Program-made: the position numbers and the translations under genes
DNA from: Agromyces humatus
GTDB lineage: Bacteria > Actinomycetota > Actinomycetes > Actinomycetales > Microbacteriaceae
Direction of reading: 5' to 3'
Assembly (NCBI RefSeq): GCF_021228295.1
Contig: NZ_JAJQPD010000009.1
Coordinates: 62,001-126,000, forward strand
Length of the DNA: 64,000 nucleotides
Shown here: piece by piece, positions 51,913-61,233 of the stretch
How positions within the stretch are numbered: the stretch's first letter is position 1
Layout: each line of letters starts with the position of its first letter
The notes under the pieces: model-generated
What the model was told of the DNA's origin: nothing
Seen by the model: only the letters and a program-made list of their open reading frames with translations
Database searches by the model: none

Positions 51913-51986
51913 TTGCGTTCTCCCGTTTACCGTCGGGTCGGCGCCACAGCAGGATTGAGAAGCTCGGCGCCCTGCGCTGAGAAGCG

Positions 51987-52265
51987 CTAGGCTCCCACAG
52001 CCGCGTCGAGACGGGCCACCGCGTCGGCCGCCGTCAGGTCGTGGTGCTCGGCGACCAACGCCGCCAGCGACTGCGCCTCCTCGTGACACGCCGCGCACCC
52101 CAGCAGATGCGCTCGGAACCCCTCAGCCAAGGGAACGGTCGAACCGAGGAGCGCCTCGACAGCGGCATCGACCTGATCGAAGCAGTCGTCGCACGAGAGC
52201 CACGGCTCGGTGTTCGCCGTCAATCGGGCGACCGCCTCCCGGCTCAATGAAACGTGACCGGTCAT
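51987..52265 (-). CDS. Zinc-binding anti-sigma factor-like protein
   Basis: A 92-residue soluble protein. CDDCFDQ and HLLGCAACHEEA give an H-x3-C-x2-C arrangement typical of zf-HC2 anti-sigma factors. No membrane helix. Its start overlaps the sigma factor stop (ATGA), so it is the cognate inhibitor. Cys pairs could make it redox-sensitive, in the manner of RsrA. Confidence 0.8.
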   Translation of the reverse strand: MTGHVSLSREAVARLTANTEPWLSCDDCFDQVDAAVEALLGSTVPLAEGFRAHLLGCAACHEEAQSLAALVAEHHDLTAADAVARLDAAVGA

Positions 52266-52933
52266 GGGTTCACCTCCTTCGGGCCTCGGGCCGACATGAA
52301 TCCCCGCTCCGAGAGGAAGGCCCGCAAGCGCTGACGGGAATCGTGCAGCGTCTTGTACAGCGCACCGCGACTCGTGTTGAGTCGCTCGGCCAGCACATCG
52401 ATCGGCACCTCATCGACGAGCAACGCGATCGTGACGCGTCGTTGATGCGCAGTCAACGCCTCGGCGATGCCCTCGCGGACCGCCTCGGCGAGTTCTCGCA
52501 CCTCGGCATACGTCTCTGGCGAGGACATGTCCGAATCGCGTTGCTCGGGCACGTCGGACAGGTCGATCTCGCGATCGCGCCACGCGGCACGCCGCACCTC
52601 GACACCCGCGTGCAGGATCGCGAACTTGTACGCCCACGTCGTGAACCTGCTGCGGCCCTCGAACGCACTCAGACGCGACAACACCGACACCGTCGCCGCA
52701 TCGGCCGCCGAATGCACGATCTCGTCGCGCCTGGCCGCACCGAGTCCGGCTGCGTCGGGCATGCGTGCGACCTGGTGCCGTGCAGCGCGCAGCATCAGCT
52801 CATGCAGCCGCCGCACGGCGACCTCGTGTGCGCGCCCGGTGGCTGAGAGTCGAGGGATCCACTCCGCGTCGAGGAACAGGCCATCGTCGCGCGAGTCGAT
52901 CGGATGCCGGTACTCAACCATGAGGCTGTCCAC
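52262..52933 (-). CDS. ECF sigma-70 factor
   Basis: A 223-residue ECF sigma factor. SRFTTWAYKFAILHAGVEVR is region 2, and VTIALLVDEVPIDVLAERLN then TSRGALYKTLHDSRQRL is the region-4 HTH. GTG 52933 follows GGTGAGGAGG, a far better site than ATG 52951 or ATG 52921. Co-translated with the zinc anti-sigma factor and divergent from the lipoprotein at 53095, a possible regulon member. Confidence 0.85.
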   Translation of the reverse strand: MDSLMVEYRHPIDSRDDGLFLDAEWIPRLSATGRAHEVAVRRLHELMLRAARHQVARMPDAAGLGAARRDEIVHSAADAATVSVLSRLSAFEGRSRFTTWAYKFAILHAGVEVRRAAWRDREIDLSDVPEQRDSDMSSPETYAEVRELAEAVREGIAEALTAHQRRVTIALLVDEVPIDVLAERLNTSRGALYKTLHDSRQRLRAFLSERGFMSARGPKEVNP

Positions 52934-53094
52934 GTCGCCCTCCTCACCCACCTTGCGGTCGCCTGGTCGCGTGAGGTGAGTGTCGCCGAGCTGGCCACAT
53001 CTTACCGAGATCGAGGAATCTCGTTCGCGCCGGTATGACCTCGGCGCACTCCCGTCACCAACGGTGCAAGAACACTCCTGAAAGGAAGGGCATC

Positions 53095-53805
53095 ATGCGC
53101 ACCCATCACGAGGCGACGTTCCGCGCCTCCACCGTGTCGTTGCTCGCCGCGCTCGCGCTGACCGGCGGTCTGCTCACCGCGTGCAGCGCCAACGCGAGTG
53201 CCGAACCGGCCTCGTTCGCGACGCACTCCCACTCCGGGTCATCCGAGTCGGCCAGGCAGGCCGAGCCTGCAACGGCCGAGACGCAGCTCTCCAGCGCCAT
53301 GCGCACCCTGTGGGACCAGCACATGGCGTGGACCTGGTCGACGGTCGTCGCGTTCGCCGAAGGATCACCCGGGCTCGACGCGACCGTCGCCCGGCTGCTG
53401 GCCAACCAGGCCGACATCGGCGACGCGATCGCCCCCTTCTACGGTGACGACGCGGCGGCCCGGCTCACCGAACTGCTGCAGACCCACATCACGCAGGCGA
53501 TCCCCGTGCTCACCGCAGCCGAGGCCGGCGACACGACGGCGCTGAACGCGGCGCTCGACGACTGGTACGCGAACGCCCGCGACATCGCGGACTTCCTCGC
53601 CGACGCCAACCCGAACTGGGCGAAGGGTGAGCTGCGCAAGATGATGAAGACCCACATCACCCAGACCACCGGGTACGCGGCCGACGTCCTCACAGGCGAC
53701 TACGAGGCCGCCATCACCGCCTTCGACGGGGCGCACGCGCACATGGCCCACATGGCCGACGAGCTCAGCGCAGGCCTGATCGCCCAGTTCCCGAGCAGGT
53801 TCTGA
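53095..53805 (+). CDS. Secreted four-helix lipoprotein, unknown function
   Basis: A 236-residue lipoprotein (lipobox GLLTAC, Cys ~25). The mature part is helical and His-rich: MRTLWDQHMAWTWSTVVAFA, LTELLQTHITQAIPVLTAAE, MMKTHITQTTGYAADVL and FDGAHAHMAHMADELS. The repeated LLxTHIxxA-type helices suggest a four-helix bundle, perhaps metal-binding. Similar proteins are sometimes labelled glycosyltransferase without support. RBS GAAAGGAAG. Likely controlled by the divergent ECF sigma factor. Confidence 0.75.
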   Translation: MRTHHEATFRASTVSLLAALALTGGLLTACSANASAEPASFATHSHSGSSESARQAEPATAETQLSSAMRTLWDQHMAWTWSTVVAFAEGSPGLDATVARLLANQADIGDAIAPFYGDDAAARLTELLQTHITQAIPVLTAAEAGDTTALNAALDDWYANARDIADFLADANPNWAKGELRKMMKTHITQTTGYAADVLTGDYEAAITAFDGAHAHMAHMADELSAGLIAQFPSRF

Positions 53806-53826
53806 GACGCACCGAGCGTCGGTGAC

Positions 53827-53873
53827 CGGATGTCGCGACCCGCGCCCTCCCAGCGCGCGAGCCGCGACATCCG
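53827..53873 (+). terminator. Hairpin between lipoprotein and PPK2 genes
   Basis: CGGATGTCGCG (53827-53837) pairs with CGCGACATCCG (53863-53873); the loop contains further GCGC pairing. It lies 21 bases after the lipoprotein stop. Confidence 0.6.
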
Positions 53874-53912
53874 CACCGTCTGGCCGTAGGCTTCGACGGC
53901 AGGAGGTGCCGA

Positions 53913-54728
53913 ATGACCAGACGGATGCCGAAAGCGCTCTACGAGCGCGAGCTCATGGCCCTGCAGGCGAAGCTCGTCGACATGCAGGCGTGGGTGCAGC
54001 AGTCGGGTGCGCGCGTGGTCGTGATCTTCGAGGGGCGGGATGCCGCGGGCAAGGGCTCGACGATCAAGCGCGTGACCGAGTACCTGAACCCGCGCGTCAC
54101 GCGCATCGTGGCGCTGCCGACGCCGAGCGCCCGCGACAAGACGCGCTGGTACTTCCAGCGGTACGTGCCGCACCTGCCTGCAGCGGGCGAGATCGTGCTC
54201 ATGGATCGCTCCTGGTACAACCGCGCCGGCGTCGAGCGCGTCATGGGGTACTGCACCAACGAGGAGTATCACCGATTCCTGCACCAGGCGCCGATCTTCG
54301 AGCGGATGCTCGTGGAGGACGGCATCATCCTGCTGAAGTACTGGTTCAGCGTGTCGGACGTCGTGCAGGAAGATCGGTTCCGTTCGCGCCTCGAGGATCC
54401 GATGCGGCGGTGGAAGCTCAGCCCGAACGACGTGGTCTCGATCACCAAGTGGGAGGACTACTCCCGCGCGAAGGACACCATGTTCGTGCACACCGACATC
54501 GCCGACGCGCCCTGGTACGAGATCGAGAGCGACGACAAACGACGCTCGCGCATCAACATGATCGCGCACCTGCTGTCCAAGATCCCGTACAAGAAGGTCG
54601 AGCCTGAGCCGATCGAGATCCCGCCGCGGCCTCCCGCGGGCGGGTACGAGCGGCCGCCACGGGAGTGGACGACCACCGTGCCGGACTACGCCCAGCAGCT
54701 GATGGAGCGGCACGCAGCGGGCGACTGA
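53913..54728 (+). CDS. ppk2: Polyphosphate kinase 2
   Basis: A 271-residue PPK2. Walker A FEGRDAAGKGSTIKR (39-53), lid region with FQRYVPHLP and Walker B VLMDRSWYNRAGVERVMGYC. KYWFSVS, and KLSPNDVVSITKWEDYSRAK near the end, are also PPK2 landmarks. It transfers phosphate between polyphosphate and nucleotides; single-domain members of this type usually make ATP or GTP from the diphosphate. AGGAGG before ATG 53913. Confidence 0.93.
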   Translation: MTRRMPKALYERELMALQAKLVDMQAWVQQSGARVVVIFEGRDAAGKGSTIKRVTEYLNPRVTRIVALPTPSARDKTRWYFQRYVPHLPAAGEIVLMDRSWYNRAGVERVMGYCTNEEYHRFLHQAPIFERMLVEDGIILLKYWFSVSDVVQEDRFRSRLEDPMRRWKLSPNDVVSITKWEDYSRAKDTMFVHTDIADAPWYEIESDDKRRSRINMIAHLLSKIPYKKVEPEPIEIPPRPPAGGYERPPREWTTTVPDYAQQLMERHAAGD

Positions 54729-54751
54729 ACCCGAATGCGGCGTGCGGGATT

Positions 54752-54978
54752 TCAGCCGCCCGACGGCGAGGGCGACGGCGACGGCGACGCGGTTGCCGGG
54801 GTCGGCACCACCTCGAGGCCGATGACGTGTCCCTCGGCGCTCAGGTCGTACTGCAGGCCGCCGAACCCGAGCGTCACGAGAATGCCCGTCGTCATCTTCG
54901 GGAAGACGTTCGAGCGGGCCAGTTCGTCGCCCGAGTCGGCCTCACACAGCACGCGCCCGAACTGCCGTGCCCCCGGAT
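54752..54978 (-). pseudogene. 3' remnant of an unknown gene, cut off at array E
   Basis: The minus strand codes a sensible C-terminus (VLCEADSGDELARSNVFPKM, TTGILVTLGFGGLQYDLSAE, GHVIGLEVVP, then a Ser-Pro tail) with a clean TGA at 54752. Reading upstream, the frame runs straight into the 8-bp array at 54979 and becomes repeat translation. The 5' part of the gene appears to have been lost where the array now stands. No family recognised. A short product from GTG 54952 is possible. Confidence 0.55.
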
Positions 54979-55098
54979 TTGGGCACTTGGACACTCGGGC
55001 ACCTGGGCACTCGGGCACCTGGGCACTCGGGCACTTGGGCACTTGGGCACTTGGGCACTTGGGCACTTGGGCACTTGGGCACTTGGGCACTTGGGCAC
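54979..55098 (+). repeat. 8-bp tandem array, units GGGCACTT/GGGCACCT/GGGCACTC (array E)
   Basis: About 15 units, mixed variants on the left and eight near-perfect GGGCACTT copies on the right. Same orientation as A, C and D. It abuts the truncated gene on its left. Confidence 0.95.
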
Positions 55099-55326
55099 CC
55101 GATTCTCAAACGGACCCACCACTCATACCGCGACATCCCGACTTACTTACGTCGAGGAACAGCCAAAAGCAGGAATGCGAACTTCCGAGTATCGATGCTT
55201 GGCCATTGACATCTGCCAAGTCACCGCAATAGTCTCGTCCTGCCAATATGTCGGATGCGGCAACTTATTCGCCCCATCCGCCTCAGCCGGCCTCCGTAAC
55301 GGTCCAGCTCGAAGGGGAGCATTGCA

Positions 55327-56430
55327 ATGAAGCAACATGTCCAACGCGTCATCACCGGGGTCTGTGCCATCGGTGTCACTCTCAGCCTGGGAATCGCGGC
55401 GGCGCCCGCGATCGCCGCCGACGACGACTACGAAGTGCTGGTCGTCGGCGAGACCCTCGGCTTCCGTCACTCGCACATCGACGACACGACGAACGCGATC
55501 ATCGCGCTCGGCGAGCAGAACGGGTTCAGCGTCGACGTGTGGGATCCGCCCCAGGGCAACTCCCCCGGCCAGCCCGCACTCACGCTCGCGAGCTCGCCGT
55601 TCACAACCGCGGCCGACCTGTCGAAGTACGCGACGATCATCTTCGCTTCGCCGGTCGACGCCACCAACAACCTCGACCCCAACCGGCCGCGCCTGCTGAA
55701 CGACACCGAGCTGGCCGCGTTCCAGGGCTACATCCGCGGCGGCGGCGGCTACGTCGGGCTGCACGCCGCGACCGACTCGATGCACACGGTGCCCTGGTAC
55801 AGCGAGCTGACCGGCGGCAGCGCGCGCTTCCGCAACCACCCTGCGCAGCAGACCGCGACCATGCGCGTCGAGAGCCCGGGGCACCCCTCGACCACGATGC
55901 TGCCGGCCGAGTGGGTGCGCTTCGACGAGTGGTACAACTTCACGGCGAATCCGCGTGAGGACGTCCACGTGCTGATCACGCTCGACGAGTCGACGTACAA
56001 CCCCGGAAGCGGCGCGATGGGCGCCGACCACCCGCTCGCCTGGTGCCACAACTTCGAAGGCGGGCGCTCTTGGTACGAGGGCGCGGGCCACACGGATGCC
56101 TCGTGGTCCGACCCGCTCTTCCTCAGCCACGTGCTCGGCGGAATCGAATGGACGGCGGGCATCGTCGAGGGCGGCGGCGACTGCGTGACCTTCGGCGAGG
56201 TCGACAAGCTCGTCACCGGGCTCGCCGGCGACTCGCAGAAGAACACCCAGCTCGGGGGCGACGTCACTGCGTACCTCGAGACCGCTGAAGCCGCGGCCGA
56301 CGCGGGCGACCACGCAGCCGCGATCGCCGTGCTCAACCAGGCCTGGGCCAAGGCGCACGGCATCCAGGACGACACGCTCGTCGAGAAGATCGGCGACCTC
56401 ATCGAGTGGCAGGAGGCCCTCGTCTCCTGA
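55327..56430 (+). CDS. Secreted ThuA-like domain protein
   Basis: A 367-residue exported protein; signal peptide ends near AIAADD (~30). Residues ~35-270 form a ThuA-like class I glutamine-amidotransferase-like domain: VLVVGETLGFRHSHIDD, LNDTELAAFQGYIRGGGGYV, GLHAATDSMH, ending with GHTDASWSDPLFLSHVLGGI. The last ~70 residues are a helical module that resembles the C-terminus of the LVIVD protein at 57390. ThuA relatives act on sugars; role here unknown. RBS GGGGAGC. Confidence 0.85.
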   Translation: MKQHVQRVITGVCAIGVTLSLGIAAAPAIAADDDYEVLVVGETLGFRHSHIDDTTNAIIALGEQNGFSVDVWDPPQGNSPGQPALTLASSPFTTAADLSKYATIIFASPVDATNNLDPNRPRLLNDTELAAFQGYIRGGGGYVGLHAATDSMHTVPWYSELTGGSARFRNHPAQQTATMRVESPGHPSTTMLPAEWVRFDEWYNFTANPREDVHVLITLDESTYNPGSGAMGADHPLAWCHNFEGGRSWYEGAGHTDASWSDPLFLSHVLGGIEWTAGIVEGGGDCVTFGEVDKLVTGLAGDSQKNTQLGGDVTAYLETAEAAADAGDHAAAIAVLNQAWAKAHGIQDDTLVEKIGDLIEWQEALVS

Positions 56431-56606
56431 CCGCCAACCGTGGCCCGAGCATTGTTCTCGGTGTCCACCCGCAACGGGCTCTGCCGCACGGCGGGGCCCG
56501 TTCCGGTTTCCATACCCGACCGATTCGAGTTAGATGGAGGGCAACGTGCGGGTCCGCCGACGAACGGCATGACGAGGCTCGCTGATCCCTTCAACGAAGA
56601 CGAGGT

Positions 56607-57272
56607 ATGCGGATGACGGCGATGCGACGGTCTCTCGGGGTCGGAACGGTGCTCGTGCTCTCGCTCGGCCTGGCCGCGTGCACGGCGTCCGCCCCCGAGC
56701 CACCGGCGCCCACGAGCCCCATCGTGCAGCTCGGAGCGCCAGGCGAGCCGAACCAGACGCTCTCGCCCGAAGAGGCGGCCGAGCTCGGCTCGCCGAAGCA
56801 CGTCGAGGCCGACGAGGAGTTCATGCTCGACATGATCCAACACCACGACCAGGCCATCGTGATGACCGGCTTCGTCGACGAGAACACCGACGACCGCGAC
56901 ATCCAGTTGCTCGCCGAGCGCATGAAGGTCAGCCAAGAAGATGAGCTCAAGGTCATCACGCGGTGGCTTCAAGATCGCTTCGTCCCGGTGAACGACGGTG
57001 CGGGCCACGGGCACGACGGCGACGCGATGCCGGGGATGCTCACCGATGACGAACTCGCGGCTCTCGAGGCCGCCAGTGGCGCGAAGTTCGACCGGCTGTT
57101 CCTCGAGTCCATGATCCGGCACCACCAGGGTGCGGTGCAGATGGTCGACGAGCTCTACGCCGCCGGGGGCGGCAACGAGTCCGAGGTCGACCAGTTCGCA
57201 CGTCACGTCGAATCCGACCAGGGCGTCGAGATCGCCCGCATGCAGCAGATGCTCGCCGACCGCGCAGGCTGA
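56607..57272 (+). CDS. DUF305 lipoprotein
   Basis: A 221-residue lipoprotein (lipobox LGLAAC). Two DUF305 half-sites, FMLDMIQHHDQAIVMTGFV and LESMIRHHQGAVQMVDELY, each with the paired His and Met residues that bind copper in studied relatives. It is a ferritin-like four-helix bundle on the cell surface, possibly for copper handling. ATG 56607; ATG 56613 is also possible. A strong terminator follows. Confidence 0.9.
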   Translation: MRMTAMRRSLGVGTVLVLSLGLAACTASAPEPPAPTSPIVQLGAPGEPNQTLSPEEAAELGSPKHVEADEEFMLDMIQHHDQAIVMTGFVDENTDDRDIQLLAERMKVSQEDELKVITRWLQDRFVPVNDGAGHGHDGDAMPGMLTDDELAALEAASGAKFDRLFLESMIRHHQGAVQMVDELYAAGGGNESEVDQFARHVESDQGVEIARMQQMLADRAG

Positions 57273-57309
57273 GTCGGCCTCAGCGCAGCGAACGCACCGC
57301 CCGAACGCG

Positions 57310-57344
57310 AAGGTGCCCGACGGTCAATGACCGTCGGGCACCTT
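57310..57344. terminator. Bidirectional hairpin terminator
   Basis: A 17-base perfect arm (57310-57326) pairs with 57328-57344, with AAGG at one end and CCTT/TTTCG at the other, between convergent genes ending at 57272 and 57390. Confidence 0.85.
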
Positions 57345-57389
57345 TCGTGGTTGCGAAGAGGCCGACCAGCGCCGGCCCCCTCGCACGCA

Positions 57390-59195
57390 TCAACGGAAGG
57401 TCGCCGCCAGTGCGTTGAGCCCCTGCACGACGTCGGAGTCGGCTGCGGCTCCCGACTTGCGGGCGGCGTTGTCGAGCTGCGTTGCGACTGCGCTGCCTGC
57501 GGCGGGGCCGTCGGCGAGCTTCTCGGCCTGGTCGATGTGCTTGCGCACCTCGCTCAGGGCCTTGCCGCTCAGGGTGCCGGCTCGCTCGGCCTGGTCGACG
57601 TACGACCGTGCCACGGCGAAGCTCGGGTCGTGCACGAGCATCGTCTGCAGCTGAGCGTTGAACTCGTCGAGTTCGATCTCACCGGCGGCGGCGATCTCGT
57701 TCACCGACATCCAGTCGCTCGGGAGCAGCCCCAGGGTGTGGAAGCCGCGCGCGATCTCGCTGCCGAGCACACTGCCGTTGTACCAGTAGGTCGACCAGTA
57801 GCCGCCCAGGTTGAGGGCACCGGCGTTCGGCTCATCGATCGGGCCGCGGTCGAGGAACGCGATCTCGGTCGGGTTCGCCGTGTCGGTGAAGTCGATCACC
57901 GACACACCGCCCTGGTACCACGCTTGCACCATGATGTCGCGACCCGGCACCGGAACGATCGAGCCGTTGTGCGCCACGCAGTTCTCCTGCGAGGTCTGCA
58001 CCGCCGGGAGCTTGTAGTAGCTCGCGAACTCCAGCTTGCCGTCGACGATGTCGAAGAGCGCGTTCGCGCCCCACTCGGGCTGGTCGGTCTCGCGGCAGCG
58101 AGCCTGCGTGCCGCCGCCCCACTCGTCGGTGAAGATGACCTTGGTGCCGTCGTTGCTGAACGTCGCCGAGTGCCAGTACGAGAAGTTCGGGTCGGAAACC
58201 GCGTCGATCCGCACCGGGTTCACCGGGTCGGAGATGTCGACGAGGAGGCCGTTGCCCTGGCACGCACCCGCGAGGAGCCCGATTTCGGGGAACGCGGTGA
58301 CGTCGTGGCACGTGTTGGTGTTGGGGGTCGGGGAATACACCGTGCCGCTCGGGTGGAGCGCCGTTCCGGGGAGGGTGTTCTGGAGCCCGTTGAAGGCGCC
58401 CGTCTCGGAGTCGGTGAAGATCCTCGGCTGGCTGACGACCGCCGCGGTCTCGGGCGCCGCGAGCGGCACCTGGATGACGTCGATGCGCCACTGCGTCGGG
58501 TCGCCCGTGGTCACCGGGTCGGTGGTCAGTGCGGCGTTCTCACAGCCCGCGAGCTCGAGCGGTGACCGGACTCCGGCAGTACCCGAGTTGTAGATGTAGA
58601 CGTTCTCAGCGTCATCGGGGTCGGTCACCAGCGTGTGCGTGTGCGATCCGCGGCAGGTCTGCACGCCCGGCAGTTGAATCGGGTTGTCGATGTCGCTGAT
58701 GTCGAAGATGCGCACACCGCGGAAGCGCTCGGCGTTCACGGCGCCCGGCGCACCCTGCGAACCGCAGTCGATGCGGCCACGGTTCTCTTCGACCGACATG
58801 AACAGCAGGTCGCCGAAGACGGACACGTCACCCTGACCGCCCGGACACACGAACGACGAGCGCAACTCGGGCTCTGCGGCATCGGATACGTCGTAGACCT
58901 GGAAGCCGTTGAAGTTGCCGACGATGGCGCTGTCACCGCTGAACGCGAGGTCGGAGTTGACGAACCCGAAGTTGCCGGGAGGCGCGTCGAACGGAGCGAC
59001 GCGGGGTAGGTCCCCGAGCATCTCGATGTTGCTCGCCGCGACCCCGGGGTCGAAGTAGCCCGGGTCGAGGCCCTCGCGCGGGTCGTCTTGGGCGGAGGCC
59101 GCCGTGACGGTCATCAGGGAGGCGCCGAGCACGAGTGCTCCGGCTGCGGCGAGTGCGCGTCGGCGCCATCGCACGGGACGCTGGATGGATCTCAT
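57390..59195 (-). CDS. Secreted LVIVD beta-propeller protein
   Basis: A 601-residue exported protein; signal peptide cut near ASAQDD (~36). The bulk is a beta-propeller with LVIVD-type repeats (GFQVYDVSDAAEPEL, GVRIFDISDIDNPIQL, GLLVDISDPVNPVRID, GVSVIDFTDTANPTEI). The final ~90 residues form a helical module (SVNEIAAAGEIELDEFNAQL, LSEVRKHIDQAEKLADGPAA) of the FIMAH type. Function unknown, cell-surface. ATG 59195 has GAGAGAAGAGAGG upstream. It shares its tail type with the ThuA gene nearby. Confidence 0.85.
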   Translation of the reverse strand: MRSIQRPVRWRRRALAAAGALVLGASLMTVTAASAQDDPREGLDPGYFDPGVAASNIEMLGDLPRVAPFDAPPGNFGFVNSDLAFSGDSAIVGNFNGFQVYDVSDAAEPELRSSFVCPGGQGDVSVFGDLLFMSVEENRGRIDCGSQGAPGAVNAERFRGVRIFDISDIDNPIQLPGVQTCRGSHTHTLVTDPDDAENVYIYNSGTAGVRSPLELAGCENAALTTDPVTTGDPTQWRIDVIQVPLAAPETAAVVSQPRIFTDSETGAFNGLQNTLPGTALHPSGTVYSPTPNTNTCHDVTAFPEIGLLAGACQGNGLLVDISDPVNPVRIDAVSDPNFSYWHSATFSNDGTKVIFTDEWGGGTQARCRETDQPEWGANALFDIVDGKLEFASYYKLPAVQTSQENCVAHNGSIVPVPGRDIMVQAWYQGGVSVIDFTDTANPTEIAFLDRGPIDEPNAGALNLGGYWSTYWYNGSVLGSEIARGFHTLGLLPSDWMSVNEIAAAGEIELDEFNAQLQTMLVHDPSFAVARSYVDQAERAGTLSGKALSEVRKHIDQAEKLADGPAAGSAVATQLDNAARKSGAAADSDVVQGLNALAATFR

Positions 59196-59377
59196 CGGTA
59201 GTGCCCTCTCTTCTCTCGCTTCTTCGGCGATCGATGCCCTCCGACGGGCGAACGGCACAACCTCGAGCCGCTCGCGGCCCCAGAAGGCCGACCAATTCCC
59301 CAAACGTATCCACAACCGGAGTACGCCGCAGCAAAAAATTTGAGATGGACTCGACAGTTGCGTGGCGGGCGACGACG

Positions 59378-61114
59378 TCACCGCGACAGGCACTCGACCG
59401 GCAGGTCGAACCAGCGCAGGTGCTCGAAGTCGTCGGAGAGGCCGGGAAGGCTGCCGTCGTCGGGAGCATCGTGCGCGGCCGCGGCCGCCCCCGCGGCGAC
59501 GGCGAACCTCGCTTCGGCCTCGGTCAGGTAGCCTCGCAGCGCTGACTCGGGCGCGCGATCGTCGTGCTGAGGGTACGTGAGCCGGCCGTCGTCGTCGTAC
59601 CCGACCTGGCTCAACCGCAGGGGAGGTTCGGCCGGCCCGCGGCGGTGCCGCCACAGGCCCGTCTCGGGTTCGAAGACGTAGTCGGGAAGCATGCGCCAGC
59701 CCTCACGGGCGACCAGCCGCACCGCCTCGACGAGGTAGTCGAACACGCCGGGCGAGATGAAGTAGTTGAAGTTGATGCGCACCCAGCCCGGCTTGATGCC
59801 CTCGCAGCCGCGCGCGATCTCGCGCTCGAACTCGTGCGAGCGGTCGAGATCGATACCGAGCAGCAGGTGGCCGTACGGCCCGGCACATGAGCAGCCCCCG
59901 CGAGACTGGATGCCGAACAGGTCGTTCAGCAGGGCCACCACGAAGTTGTGGTGCAGGTACCGGCCGCTCGGCGCCCGCACCACGAACGACACGATCGAGA
60001 GCCGCTCGGCGTCGAGGTTGCCGAGCACCTCGAGCGCGGGCTCGTCGTGCCAGGCCGAGATCGCGCGGCGCAGGAAGTCGTGCTCGAGCGCCCGGATCGT
60101 GTCGACGCCGACCGCGTCCTTCAGCCCGAACACGAGACCCGCACGGATCGCCTCGACGATCGCGGGCGTGCCGCCCTCCTCGCGTTGGGCCACGTCGTCG
60201 AGATAGCGGTGCTCGGTCGGGTTGACGTAGAGCACGGTGCCGCCACCGGGCACGTCGGGCACCCGGTTGTGCGCGAGCTCGCGACGCAGCACGAGCACCC
60301 CGGGCGTGCTCGGCCCGCCGATGAACTTGTGCGGGCTGAGGAAGATCGCGTCCTTGTACTCCCCCGACGCGAGCGCCGCCTCGGCGGGCCCGTGGTACAT
60401 CTCGATGTCGACGTACGGCGCGGCCGCGGCGAAGTCCCAGAACGACAACGCGCCATGTTCGTGCAGCAGCGCCGAGATGCGCGGCGTGTCGCTCACGATT
60501 CCGGTGACGTTGCTCGCCGCCGAGAACGAGCCGATCTTGAGCGGTCGTTCGGCGTGGCGCATGAGCTCGGCCTCGAGGATGTCGCAGTCGATGTGCCCGT
60601 CGACGTCCTGCGGGATCACGACCACGTCGGCGATCGACTCGCGCCACGGCAGTTCGTTGGAGTGGTGCTCGAACGGCCCGATGAACACCACCGGTCGCTC
60701 GGCAGCTGGGATCCCGTCGCCGAGATGGTAGCGGTCGGCCAGCTCCGCCGGAACGCGGAGTCCCAGCATCCCGACCAGCTTGTCGATCGCACCCGTGCTG
60801 CCCGACCCGGTGAAGATGACGACGGTGTCGTCATCGCCGCCGACCGCGCGCCGGATGATCGCCCGCGCGTCCTCGCGCAACCGGGTCGTCTGCAGCCCGG
60901 TGCCGCTCGATTCGGTGTGCGTGTTCGCGTAGCGGGGCAGCACTTCGTCGCGGATGAAGTCCTCGATGAAGCTCAGGGCACGACCCGACGCCGTGTAGTC
61001 GGCGTACGTGACACGGCGCGGACCGTACGGCCCGGGCATGACCTGGTCGTCGCCGATCACCGACTCGCGGATGCGCCCCAGCAGCGGCGACCTGCGTATG
61101 ACTTCGATGTCCAC
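59378..61114 (-). CDS. Class V aminotransferase (cysteine desulfurase-like)
   Basis: A 578-residue PLP enzyme, longer than the ~400 of typical SufS/NifS. VIFTGSGSTGAIDKLVGMLG binds the cofactor phosphate, LSFWDFAAAAPYVDI holds the PLP Asp, and IFLSPHKFIGGPSTPG the Schiff-base Lys. GGCSCAGPYGH provides two Cys at the desulfurase loop position. The C-terminal ~130 residues are extra. It could mobilise sulfur or act as a lyase. GTG 61114 start without a clear ribosome site. Confidence 0.82.
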   Translation of the reverse strand: MDIEVIRRSPLLGRIRESVIGDDQVMPGPYGPRRVTYADYTASGRALSFIEDFIRDEVLPRYANTHTESSGTGLQTTRLREDARAIIRRAVGGDDDTVVIFTGSGSTGAIDKLVGMLGLRVPAELADRYHLGDGIPAAERPVVFIGPFEHHSNELPWRESIADVVVIPQDVDGHIDCDILEAELMRHAERPLKIGSFSAASNVTGIVSDTPRISALLHEHGALSFWDFAAAAPYVDIEMYHGPAEAALASGEYKDAIFLSPHKFIGGPSTPGVLVLRRELAHNRVPDVPGGGTVLYVNPTEHRYLDDVAQREEGGTPAIVEAIRAGLVFGLKDAVGVDTIRALEHDFLRRAISAWHDEPALEVLGNLDAERLSIVSFVVRAPSGRYLHHNFVVALLNDLFGIQSRGGCSCAGPYGHLLLGIDLDRSHEFEREIARGCEGIKPGWVRINFNYFISPGVFDYLVEAVRLVAREGWRMLPDYVFEPETGLWRHRRGPAEPPLRLSQVGYDDDGRLTYPQHDDRAPESALRGYLTEAEARFAVAAGAAAAAHDAPDDGSLPGLSDDFEHLRWFDLPVECLSR

Positions 61115-61184
61115 ACGGCGGAGGGTACTCCTGGTCGACGCGTGCGGCCACCACGCCTGGGCGAGAGACTGCCCTCGGGGCTTG

Positions 61185-61224
61185 CGGCACCTCGGCACCT
61201 CGGCACCTGCGGCACCTCGGCACC
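61185..61224 (+). repeat. Short 8-bp tandem array, unit CGGCACCT (array F)
   Basis: Four to five copies of a related 8-base unit, interrupted by a GC insertion. Same orientation as the other arrays, lying before the 5' end of the aminotransferase gene. Probably a degenerate member of the family. Confidence 0.75.
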
Positions 61225-61233
61225 GATTGCGAA

